A stretch of 64,000 bases of DNA, from positions 62,001 through 126,000 of the forward strand of contig CAITNS010000058.1 in assembly GCA_903893815.1 (NCBI GenBank), in the 5' to 3' direction. This document shows positions 50,232-58,879 of this stretch, piece by piece (position 1 is the first letter of the stretch; each line of letters opens with the position of its first letter). The position numbers were made by a program, and so were the translations under genes. The notes beneath the pieces are model-generated. The model was not told where the DNA came from, ran no database searches, and saw nothing but the letters and a program-made list of their open reading frames with translations. Source of the stretch: an uncultured Bacteroidota bacterium (GTDB lineage: Bacteria; Bacteroidota; Bacteroidia; B-17B0; Aurantibacillaceae).

Positions 50232-51695
50232 TTATTTAATATACGTTAAAATTGCTTTTGTTCCTTCTTCTGCTAAATCATTTAAAGGTTTTGGATATAC
50301 ACCAAAAGCAATAATGACAAAACAAATAATATACAATACCCATTTATCAGAACTTGCTAAAGAACCAAAAGCAATTGCTGAATCTCTACGCTCTCCTAAC
50401 ATAATAGCCTGGTAACTGCGTAACATATATACTGCACCTAAAATCACGGTTAAGCCAGCAAATGCTGCAACCCATGCGCCATATTGATATACACCGTTAA
50501 TTAATAAAAACTCACCAACAAATCCATTTGTTAAAGGCAATGCTACTGAACCTAACATCACAATTAAAAACAACACCGCAAAGTTGCCGTTCATATTTCT
50601 TATGCCACCCAATTTTTCCATCTCACGTGTTCCTGTATGACGCATTAAAATATCTGCAATTAAAAATAAGCCTACAACGTTAACACCATGCGCTAACATT
50701 TGCATCACCGCTCCTTGAATACCCTGTTGGTTGGCAGATAAAATACCTGCTGCAATTAAGCCAACGTGAGCAATAGATGAATAAGCAATTAAACGCTTAT
50801 AATCTTTTTGAACGATTGCAATACATGATGCATAAAAAATTCCAAATACAGATAATCCGATAGCTAACCAACCCCACTCTGCTAAAGCTAAAGGAGTGAA
50901 TGGCAATAACCATTTAATTAATCCAAAGGTTCCCATTTTTAACATGATACCTGATAACAACATCGTTCCTTGTGTTGGAGCGTTTACATAAGTATCAGGT
51001 TGCCAAGTGTGTAAAGGAAAGATTGGCATTTTAATTCCGAATGCTAAAAAGATGCTCCAGAAAACAAATGATTGTTGGTTTAACGTTAAAGATTTTCCAG
51101 CTTGGTATAAATCAGTCACTGCCCATGATTTAATTCCTGTTTCGAAACCTGTATGGTTGTATAAATAAATTAAACCAACCAACATAAATAAAGATCCAAA
51201 TAAAGTGTAAACAAAAAACTTGAAAGTGATGCGTCCGCGATTTTCTCCACCCCATAATAAACAGATAAAGTAAATTGGAATTAAAGCTAACTCCCAGAAC
51301 ACATAAAATAAGAAACCATCATTAGCTGTAAACACACCTACCAATGCCATTTGCATTAATAAGATTAAACCATAAAATGAATTCGGTTTTTCATACTCCG
51401 TATTAAAGGATGATAAAATAATTAGTGGTACTAAGAACGTGGTTAATAATACCATTAATATAGATAAAGCATCAACACTCACTGCAAAGTGAATCCCCAA
51501 AGATTCAACCCAAGCGCAATTTAATATCAAATTCGCATTATCAGGATTGTGTTTGTATTGAAACAATACCACTAATGATAAAATAAATTCTGCAACAGAT
51601 AACCCTAATGCAACTGTTCTACTCGTGTTTCCCTTTGTGAAAAACACTAACAAACTTGCAATAAGTGGTACAATAATTAATAATCCAACTAACAT
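50232..51695 (-). CDS. nuoM: NADH-quinone oxidoreductase subunit M
   Basis: FWELALIPIYFICLLWGG, YSSIAHVGLI. Confidence 0.96.
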   Translation of the reverse strand: MLVGLLIIVPLIASLLVFFTKGNTSRTVALGLSVAEFILSLVVLFQYKHNPDNANLILNCAWVESLGIHFAVSVDALSILMVLLTTFLVPLIILSSFNTEYEKPNSFYGLILLMQMALVGVFTANDGFLFYVFWELALIPIYFICLLWGGENRGRITFKFFVYTLFGSLFMLVGLIYLYNHTGFETGIKSWAVTDLYQAGKSLTLNQQSFVFWSIFLAFGIKMPIFPLHTWQPDTYVNAPTQGTMLLSGIMLKMGTFGLIKWLLPFTPLALAEWGWLAIGLSVFGIFYASCIAIVQKDYKRLIAYSSIAHVGLIAAGILSANQQGIQGAVMQMLAHGVNVVGLFLIADILMRHTGTREMEKLGGIRNMNGNFAVLFLIVMLGSVALPLTNGFVGEFLLINGVYQYGAWVAAFAGLTVILGAVYMLRSYQAIMLGERRDSAIAFGSLASSDKWVLYIICFVIIAFGVYPKPLNDLAEEGTKAILTYIK

Positions 51696-51700
51696 ATTTT

Positions 51701-52127
51701 ATTTACAATTTAATTATTTACAATTTTAAAAATTTAGCTACTTCTTACTATTTATTAAATTTTTCTTTGCAGTTATAGCCGAAGCAGCAAAGATTTTCTC
51801 TAGTTCTTTAGATTCAATTAATATTTTTTCAAATTCTGAATCTTCAATTTTATTATATGCTTTAATCAATTCTAACCAATAAACAGATTCATCTGACTCT
51901 TCTTCAACAATTTTTAATTTATTAATAAAGTCAGGTGAAGATTTAGCCTTACAAGCAGCTCTATAATTTGCTCCAACAGAAGATGCTGATCTGATCAATT
52001 GTTTTCCCATAACTTCATTAGCAACTGATTTTTTTAACAAATCCACTGTTTTAAAAGTCGTAAGAGCAAAGTCAAACGTTCTCTTTTTTAATATTTCAGC
52101 ATTTATTGCCATTTGTAAATTGTAAAT
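51701..52127. mobile_element. Candidate IVS-like cassette 1 in nuoM-nuoL spacer
   Basis: ATTTACAATTTA (51701-51712) exactly inverted at 52116-52127 around the four-helix-bundle ORF. Confidence 0.5.
51738..52112 (-). CDS. Four-helix-bundle protein (23S rRNA IVS-protein family)
   Basis: SASSVGANYRAACKAKSSPDFINKLKIVEEESDESVYWLELI family signature. Confidence 0.9.
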   Translation of the reverse strand: MAINAEILKKRTFDFALTTFKTVDLLKKSVANEVMGKQLIRSASSVGANYRAACKAKSSPDFINKLKIVEEESDESVYWLELIKAYNKIEDSEFEKILIESKELEKIFAASAITAKKNLINSKK

Positions 52128-52141
52128 CTAAAATTTGTCAA

Positions 52142-54028
52142 TTACTTAATAAACGTGTAAAACAAAATGGCAATAATTCCTAAAACCATTCCAAAAATAT
52201 AAAACCCAATGTGGCCGGTTTGTACTTTACGAACTAATGAACTCATTCCAGTTACTGTCGTTCCAACTCCATCAACAACACTATCAATAACCTTGGTGTC
52301 AATATATTTAAAAACTTCAGATAAGGCATCTAACGGTTTACGAATTAATGCTTCATAAATTTCATCTATATAATATTTATTGTAGATCAATTTTTTAATA
52401 CCAGTTAACTTCGAATCATTCGCTTCTGGTAAAATTCGATTTTTCATATACACCATATAAGCAAAGAAAATAGTTGCTAAAGCCGCTGCTGTTGCTAAAC
52501 CCATTAGTATCCACTCTTTTTCGTGGTTTAACACGCTTGGATTTTTATGAACGATGATAGAATCTAAATGATGATGCATCCAATTAGTCATTCCCCAAAA
52601 TTCAGGTAATCCTAAAACACCACCAGCTATTGACAAAATGGCTAATACGATTAATGGGAAAGTCATGCTTTTTGGAGACTCATGTAAATGATGCTCTTGC
52701 TCGTGAGTTCCTCTAAAATTACCAAAGAACGTCAAGAACAATAATCTAAACATGTAGAAAGCAGTTAAGATAGAAGTAATCATACCAAAGAACCACAATG
52801 CTTTGCTATGCTCGTAGGTATGTGCTAAAATTTCATCTTTAGAAAAGAATCCTGACAATAAAGGGAATCCACTAATGGCTAATGTACCAATAGCCATAAC
52901 TTTACCAGTGATTGGTAAATGTTTCCACAAACCACCCATTTTACGCATATCTTGTTCGCCACCCATAGCATGAATCACAGAGCCAGCTCCTAAGAATAAT
53001 AACGCTTTAAAGAAAGCATGTGTTGTTACGTGAAATACAGATGAACTGTAAGCACCAACTCCTAAGCCTAAAAACATTAATCCTAATTGAGATACAGTTG
53101 AGTATGCTAATACTTTTTTAATATCGTTTTGAAACAAGCCAATAGTTGCTGCAAATAATGCTGTTGCGACACCAACAATAGCTACTATATGTGATGCTTC
53201 GTCTGACATTGAATAAAATACATTTGAACGCACAATCATATAAATACCTGCCGTTACCATCGTAGCCGCATGGATTAATGCTGATACTGGTGTTGGACCA
53301 GCCATCGCATCTGGTAACCAAGTGTATAAAGGTAATTGCGCTGATTTACCCATAGCACCAATAAATAATAATAAAGCGATAATGGTTACTGTTGCATGAT
53401 TTCCACTAGAAGCAATAGAAAATACTTGGTCATAAGAAATACTTCCGAAGGTTACGAAGATTAATATAATCCCCATTAAAAACCCTAAGTCACCCACACG
53501 ATTCATAATAAATGCTTTTTTAGCGGCATTGTTATAAGCTGTGTTTTTAAACCAGAATCCAATTAATAAGTAAGAACATAAACCTACACCTTCCCAGCCC
53601 ACAAACATAATTAGGTAGTTGTTACCTAATACCAATAACAACATGAAAAAGATAAATAAATTTAAGTAAGTGAAGAAGCGAGAAAAACCTTCGTCATCAT
53701 GCATATAACCCATAGAATAAATATGAATCAAGAAACCAATACCTGTTATGATTAATAAAAACCAAGATGATAAAGGATCCACTAAAAATTCAAACGGAAT
53801 TTTTAAGGTCTCAGAATTAATCCATGAGAATAAAGGAACAATATGAGAGGTTACTTCTTTATGTTCTTCTAAATCAATAAATATTAAGACGGATATAGCA
53901 AAGGATCCAAACACGGCTGCACTAGCAATAATACCAGATAAATTTTTGCTAATTTTTTTGCCAAAAAATCCATTTATTAAGAAGCCTAATAAAGGGAATA
54001 ATGGGATAAGGGCTACTAATTTAATCAT
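52142..54028 (-). CDS. nuoL: NADH-quinone oxidoreductase subunit L
   Basis: FVGWEGVGLCSYLLIGFW, PDAMAGPTPVSALIHAATMVTAG. Confidence 0.97.
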   Translation of the reverse strand: MIKLVALIPLFPLLGFLINGFFGKKISKNLSGIIASAAVFGSFAISVLIFIDLEEHKEVTSHIVPLFSWINSETLKIPFEFLVDPLSSWFLLIITGIGFLIHIYSMGYMHDDEGFSRFFTYLNLFIFFMLLLVLGNNYLIMFVGWEGVGLCSYLLIGFWFKNTAYNNAAKKAFIMNRVGDLGFLMGIILIFVTFGSISYDQVFSIASSGNHATVTIIALLLFIGAMGKSAQLPLYTWLPDAMAGPTPVSALIHAATMVTAGIYMIVRSNVFYSMSDEASHIVAIVGVATALFAATIGLFQNDIKKVLAYSTVSQLGLMFLGLGVGAYSSSVFHVTTHAFFKALLFLGAGSVIHAMGGEQDMRKMGGLWKHLPITGKVMAIGTLAISGFPLLSGFFSKDEILAHTYEHSKALWFFGMITSILTAFYMFRLLFLTFFGNFRGTHEQEHHLHESPKSMTFPLIVLAILSIAGGVLGLPEFWGMTNWMHHHLDSIIVHKNPSVLNHEKEWILMGLATAAALATIFFAYMVYMKNRILPEANDSKLTGIKKLIYNKYYIDEIYEALIRKPLDALSEVFKYIDTKVIDSVVDGVGTTVTGMSSLVRKVQTGHIGFYIFGMVLGIIAILFYTFIK

Positions 54029-54124
54029 AATGTCTATTTACAATTTTGTTATTTACGATTTACAATATTCGTATTTTTTAAGTTTTAGTTCTTTTACAAT
54101 TGTCAATTGTACATGTATAAATTG
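54029..54124. repeat. nuoL-nuoK spacer with ATTTACAATT/CAATTGTCAATT word repeats
   Basis: ATTTACAATTTTGTTATTTACGATTTACAATATT...ACAATTGTCAATTGTACATGTATAAATTGTCAATTT. Confidence 0.6.
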
Positions 54125-54436
54125 TCAATTTTTCAATCTGCTTAATAAATCAATATCAATACTCTTGAAATTACGATACACCATCGATAAAATAGCTAAT
54201 CCTACTGCAACCTCAGCCGCTGCAACCGCCATAATAAAGAATACAAATACTTGTCCGTTTGCATCGTTGTGCAAGGTTGAAAACGCCACCAACATTAAGT
54301 TTACTGCATTTAACATTAACTCAATACACATAAAAATAATAATTGCATTTCTGCGAGCCATTACACCAACCGCACCAATAATGAAAAGCACTGCGCTTAA
54401 CATGATGTAATAATTAATAGGAATTCCGTTTAACAT
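54125..54436 (-). CDS. nuoK: NADH-quinone oxidoreductase subunit K
   Basis: [25 protein letters not shown]. Confidence 0.97.
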   Translation of the reverse strand: MLNGIPINYYIMLSAVLFIIGAVGVMARRNAIIIFMCIELMLNAVNLMLVAFSTLHNDANGQVFVFFIMAVAAAEVAVGLAILSMVYRNFKSIDIDLLSRLKN

Positions 54437-54449
54437 AGTATTTAAGAAT

Positions 54450-54883
54450 TAAGATTTTAGATTTAAGAAGTTTTGATTTAATTTAAGGTTTAGTGTTTTT
54501 AATGTTATTACGTGCTGTTTTTAATGATGATGCGAAAATAGCTGTTAGTTCATTACTTTCATTTAAAAGTTGTTTAAGTTTTTTTGGATCTTTAGTTTCA
54601 CTTGTTTCTTCAATAATTTCAAACCAAAATTGTGACTCATCTGATTCTTCTAATACAATATTTAATTTAGATATAAATTCAGCACTTGAACGACCTCTCA
54701 ATGCAGCACGATAATTAGCTGCAACAGAAGTAGAGGATTTAATTATTTGATACGAAATAACATCATTTGCTTTTGATTTTGGCAATTCATTTATAAATCG
54801 AATTGTATCAACGGCAAATTGTTTTGTTCTTATTTTTAAATCTACTTTCTCCACTTATGCTATTTCTTAAATCTAAAATCTTA
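54450..54883. mobile_element. Candidate IVS-like cassette 2 in nuoK-nuoJ spacer
   Basis: Perfect 20-bp inverted repeat TAAGATTTTAGATTTAAGAA (54450-54469) / TTCTTAAATCTAAAATCTTA (54864-54883) around the four-helix-bundle ORF. Confidence 0.6.
54483..54854 (-). CDS. Four-helix-bundle protein (23S rRNA IVS-protein family)
   Basis: SSTSVAANYRAALRGRSSAEFISKLNIVLEESDESQFWFEII. Confidence 0.9.
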   Translation of the reverse strand: MEKVDLKIRTKQFAVDTIRFINELPKSKANDVISYQIIKSSTSVAANYRAALRGRSSAEFISKLNIVLEESDESQFWFEIIEETSETKDPKKLKQLLNESNELTAIFASSLKTARNNIKNTKP

Positions 54884-55405
54884 CTTCGTATTTATATTTG
54901 TATCGCGCTTACCAATCATAATAGCGCCAACAAGAGCTGCTAATAATAAAACAGAGGCGATTTCGAATGGGAATAAGAATTCAGTAAATAATACTTTACC
55001 TAAATTTTTTACTAATCCAATTTGAGAAGCACCACCTTGAACTATTTGTAATTGCTCAGCACCCCTTAAAGCACCAATCATCACAAATAATAACATACCA
55101 CCGATAATAGCGGCAATGGCTCTTGTAAGAACATGCTTTCGAGGTTCTTCATCTGCATTTAAATTCATTAACATGATAATGTATAAGAACAATACCATAA
55201 TTGCTCCAGCGTAAACTACAATTTGTACTACCGCTAAAAACTGAGCATTTAATAATAAATAATGTCCTGCGATGCAGAAAAACGTCATAATTAAATATAA
55301 CGCTGAGTTTACTGGGCTACGAGTAAAAACCATCATTAAGGCAAACATAATTGCCATTAGTGATAATGTTCCAAAAAGCCATTGTGTAATAGAAAGTCCT
55401 AACAT
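54881..55405 (-). CDS. nuoJ: NADH-quinone oxidoreductase subunit J
   Basis: QIVVYAGAIMVLFLYIIMLMN. Confidence 0.95.
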   Translation of the reverse strand: MLGLSITQWLFGTLSLMAIMFALMMVFTRSPVNSALYLIMTFFCIAGHYLLLNAQFLAVVQIVVYAGAIMVLFLYIIMLMNLNADEEPRKHVLTRAIAAIIGGMLLFVMIGALRGAEQLQIVQGGASQIGLVKNLGKVLFTEFLFPFEIASVLLLAALVGAIMIGKRDTNINTK

Positions 55406-55414
55406 ATCTTTAAT

Positions 55415-56020
55415 TTAGTGTTTATGTCCTTTATTTAATTTTTTAGCATCAAATAATTCGTTGTGTTTTAAGCCTGGTAATTTTTTGAAATCTAGTACCG
55501 CTTGCGTTTGACGTTTAGTCACATCAATACGAGCATCTATTTTTTCAACTAATTTATCTTTCCCGTAAATAAAATCTTTACGCTCAAATTGCGCGTCAAC
55601 TAAACGGTCCGTTAAAAAGATAGCTTCTTTCGGGCAAGCTTCTTCGCATAAACCGCAAAAAATACAACGTAACATATCTATTTCATAAGTTGCTGCATAT
55701 TTTTCTTCACGGTACAAATGCTCTTCGCCTTTTTTACGCTCACCGCTAGTCATGGTAATAGCTTCTGCTGGACAAGCTACAGCGCACATACCGCAAGACG
55801 TACAACGCTCTGCTCCATTTTCATCACGCTTCAACACATGTTGACCACGATATACTGGTGCGATCGGACGTTTTTTCTCCGGGTACATAATGGTGGGTGG
55901 TTTCTTAAACAAGTGACTTGCTGTAATAATCATCCCTTTTGCAATAGCCGGCAAATATAATCTTTCGGCAAAACTTTGCTCCTTATTTGATACCACTACT
56001 TTTCTATTTGTTAACTGCAT
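55415..56020 (-). CDS. nuoI: NADH-quinone oxidoreductase subunit I
   Basis: Two 4Fe-4S motifs CTSCGMCAVACP and CIFCGLCEEACP; start at MQLTNRK preferred. Confidence 0.95.
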   Translation of the reverse strand: MQLTNRKVVVSNKEQSFAERLYLPAIAKGMIITASHLFKKPPTIMYPEKKRPIAPVYRGQHVLKRDENGAERCTSCGMCAVACPAEAITMTSGERKKGEEHLYREEKYAATYEIDMLRCIFCGLCEEACPKEAIFLTDRLVDAQFERKDFIYGKDKLVEKIDARIDVTKRQTQAVLDFKKLPGLKHNELFDAKKLNKGHKH

Positions 56021-56045
56021 TTTAATTTGTTTTAGTATTAAGTTA

Positions 56046-56141
56046 TTAATGCTTAATAATTGCAACTATTGCTATTACGAATAAACTCAAAAACTCTATC
56101 GTTTCAATAAGTTTTAATGTATTTAAAAATTTATTCTTCAT
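56046..56141 (-). CDS. Candidate 31-aa single-TM small protein between nuoH and nuoI
   Basis: Hand translation MKNKFLNTLKLIETIEFLSLFVIAIVAIIKH*; starts 10 nt after the nuoH stop. Confidence 0.4.
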   Translation of the reverse strand: MKNKFLNTLKLIETIEFLSLFVIAIVAIIKH

Positions 56142-56151
56142 AGCTTATTTT

Positions 56152-57207
56152 TTAAAAATGAATGTTTCCTCTAAAATATTCAACTACTACCGTTAATAAT
56201 AAATTAAATAACGATAACGGTAATAACGTTTTCCAACCTAAGTTCATTAATTGGTCATAACGGAAACGTGGTAATGTCCAACGAATCCACATGAATAAAC
56301 AAATGAAACCAAATATTTTTGCTAATAAAACTCCAAAACCAATTAAAGATACCATTGCAGAACCTTCTGCTAAACCTAATTTAGCATATAACTCATGAGC
56401 AAAAGGAAAATTATAACCGCCAAAATAAAGTGTAGCTATTACAGCAGAAGAAATAAACATATTGATGTATTCTGCAAATAAATATAAGCCTAGTTTCATG
56501 GATGAGTATTCTGTGTGATAACCTCCAACTAATTCTGTTTCACACTCAGGTAAATCAAATGGTGCGCGATTAGTTTCTGCTAAAGCACAAATAAAGAAAA
56601 TTAAAAATCCTAAGGGTTGCCAAAGAATATTTGCGAAACCAGCATCTTGACCTTCCACAATAGTTTTTAAACTTAAAGAACCACCTGACGAAATTACCAA
56701 GGCTATCAAAGCAATGCCCATTGGAATCTCATAGCTAATCATTTGAGATGAAGCTCTAACGGCTCCTAATAGGGCAAACTTATTATTAGATGACCAACCA
56801 CCAATCATAATTCCATACACACCAATAGAAGCAACACCTAATAAATAAATCACGCCAATATTGATATCTGTAATTTGCATATCATAAACGTGACCACCAA
56901 TATTTACTGGTTTCGCCCAAGGCACCACCGCACTTGTAATAACGGCTGTAACCATAAATAAAGAAGGTCCTAAAATAAACAAGGCACGATTAGACACATT
57001 AGGAATAATCTCTTCCTTCATAAACATTTTTACACCATCCGCTAATGGTTGTAACAAACCACCCCAACCTGCGCGGCTTGGTCCTTTTCTATCTTGAAGA
57101 AAAGCAGCGAATTTTCTTTCCCATAACGTTGCGTAAGCTGCAGATCCTAATAAGAGAACAAAAATTCCCACACATAAAATTGCTTTGTATATTATAAATG
57201 CTATCAT
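56152..57207 (-). CDS. nuoH: NADH-quinone oxidoreductase subunit H
   Basis: WERKFAAFLQDRKGPSRAGWGGLLQPLADGVKMF; ETNRAPFDLPECETELVGGYHTEYS. Confidence 0.97.
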   Translation of the reverse strand: MIAFIIYKAILCVGIFVLLLGSAAYATLWERKFAAFLQDRKGPSRAGWGGLLQPLADGVKMFMKEEIIPNVSNRALFILGPSLFMVTAVITSAVVPWAKPVNIGGHVYDMQITDINIGVIYLLGVASIGVYGIMIGGWSSNNKFALLGAVRASSQMISYEIPMGIALIALVISSGGSLSLKTIVEGQDAGFANILWQPLGFLIFFICALAETNRAPFDLPECETELVGGYHTEYSSMKLGLYLFAEYINMFISSAVIATLYFGGYNFPFAHELYAKLGLAEGSAMVSLIGFGVLLAKIFGFICLFMWIRWTLPRFRYDQLMNLGWKTLLPLSLFNLLLTVVVEYFRGNIHF

Positions 57208-57213
57208 ACTTAA

Positions 57214-58197
57214 TTAAGGTCTTTTATCAAAAGGTGTAAATCCAAGTGCCTTTTGTTGTTTCATTATTTTTACTTTTAATTCGTTTAAGTTTTCGTAATG
57301 ATTTTGAGAAATCACACTGCTTTTGTGAATTGGTGAAGGACCTTCAGTTTTCCAATCAGAAGTATTTTTTCTTTCAAAACGACATGTATTACAAATAAAC
57401 TCTTCGGCTTCTCCCCACTGATCTTTACGAGCAGTAACGCGCAATACTTCTTCGCCTTTCATCCATAAACGAACTTTACCAGAACATTTTTTGCAATCAC
57501 AAGTTGCATCAACTGGTTTTGTAAACCAAACACGCGATTTGAAACGGAACGTTTTATCAGTTAAAGCACCAACTGGACAAACATCAATAACGTTGCCGGA
57601 AAAATCATTTTCAATCACATTCTCAATATAAGTTGAAATCTCTGCAGCATCACCACGGTGCATCACACCATGTACACGATTGTCTGTTAATTGCTCAGCC
57701 ACTTTTACACAACGGAAACACATAATGCAACGTGTCATGTGTAACTGAACATATTTACCAATATCAATTTTTTCAAACTCTCTACGAGGGAATTCGTAAC
57801 GCGTAGTTGCAGCACCATGCTCATATCCTAAATCTTGTAAATGACATTCTCCAGCTTGATCACAAACCGGACAATCTAAAGGATGGTTCATTAATAAAAA
57901 TTCAACAACACCCTTACGAGCTTCTAATACATCTTTATTAATGGTATTTTCCACAACCATTCCATCCATTACTTCTGTACGGCAACTAGCCACAGGCTTT
58001 GGCATTGGTGTAGGATTTGCAGTACTACCTTGTGTTACTTTTACAATACAGGTACGGCAATAACCGCCACTGGTTTTTAGTGAAGAATAATAGCACATGG
58101 TTGGCGGAGCAACCTCAGCGCCTATCATTCGTGCTGCTTGAAGAATTGTGGTGCCCTTTGGCACGTCAATTTCTATTCCATCTATCGTTACTTTCAT
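57214..58197 (-). CDS. nuoG: Short NuoG-like 2Fe-2S/4Fe-4S subunit (no molybdopterin domain)
   Basis: GGYCRTCIVKV, HPLDCPVCDQAGECHLQD, CIMCFRCVK; ends at 327 aa. Confidence 0.92.
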   Translation of the reverse strand: MKVTIDGIEIDVPKGTTILQAARMIGAEVAPPTMCYYSSLKTSGGYCRTCIVKVTQGSTANPTPMPKPVASCRTEVMDGMVVENTINKDVLEARKGVVEFLLMNHPLDCPVCDQAGECHLQDLGYEHGAATTRYEFPRREFEKIDIGKYVQLHMTRCIMCFRCVKVAEQLTDNRVHGVMHRGDAAEISTYIENVIENDFSGNVIDVCPVGALTDKTFRFKSRVWFTKPVDATCDCKKCSGKVRLWMKGEEVLRVTARKDQWGEAEEFICNTCRFERKNTSDWKTEGPSPIHKSSVISQNHYENLNELKVKIMKQQKALGFTPFDKRP

Positions 58198-58213
58198 TCT
58201 TTATGTTACAATT

Positions 58214-58879
58214 TTATTTTGCTGCAAAATTTTTACTTTGTACCAAATATGTATTTTTTTGATCAGACACATTTGCAATTATTTTATTAAAATAAGATTT
58301 TGATTCATTATAGTTTTTCTTTAAATGATATATAACTCCCAAGTTATACCATACTTCAACATCTCCATTAATTTTTTGATAAATATCCAATGCTTCATTC
58401 AACTTACCATTAATAACAAGTTCTTTAGCTGTATTATAATTAGCATCACTATTATTGACATTGAAAATAAAATAAGGAGTAGGTAAATTAAAATTAAGGG
58501 GTAAATTAAAAAACACATTTACACTTCTTCCATTTTGAGTGCCTGGCTTCCATTTTGGCATTGCACGAACCACTCTTAATGCTTCTTGATCTAACTCTTC
58601 GATACCTGTACTTTTTATTACGTTTGCTTCCGCAATTTTACCTGTTGAATCAACTACAAATTTTAAATATACTTTTCCACCAAGAGATTTTTCTTGAGCA
58701 TTTCTAGGATAACGAATAGTACTTTGAATAAATTTCATCATTTCTGAAGGCCCTCCTGGAAATTCTGGCATATATTCAACAACAGTAAATATTTCTTTTT
58801 TTTGCTCTTGGATAATATTATCCTGAGCAAAAGAAAATTCTGCAAATAGAAATAAAAATATGTAAGGCAAAAACTTCAC
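58214..58879 (-). CDS. Signal-peptide TonB C-terminal domain plus TPR protein
   Basis: MPEFPGGPSEMMKFIQSTIRYP...GKVYLKFVVDSTGKI then TPR-like C-term. Confidence 0.88.
   Translation of the reverse strand: MKFLPYIFLFLFAEFSFAQDNIIQEQKKEIFTVVEYMPEFPGGPSEMMKFIQSTIRYPRNAQEKSLGGKVYLKFVVDSTGKIAEANVIKSTGIEELDQEALRVVRAMPKWKPGTQNGRSVNVFFNLPLNFNLPTPYFIFNVNNSDANYNTAKELVINGKLNEALDIYQKINGDVEVWYNLGVIYHLKKNYNESKSYFNKIIANVSDQKNTYLVQSKNFAAK

Noticed and set aside
50218-50415. 65-aa plus ORF
   Set aside because: Antisense to nuoM C-terminus
53118-53321. 67-aa minus ORF
   Set aside because: Alternative frame inside nuoL
53946-54410. 154-aa plus-strand ORF
   Set aside because: Antisense to nuoL/nuoK and the spacer; translation has no domain-like features
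51738-54854. Four-helix-bundle genes as part of a diversity-generating retroelement (Avd-like)
   Set aside because: No reverse transcriptase, TR/VR pair or variable protein seen in the window; fold similarity alone is not evidence
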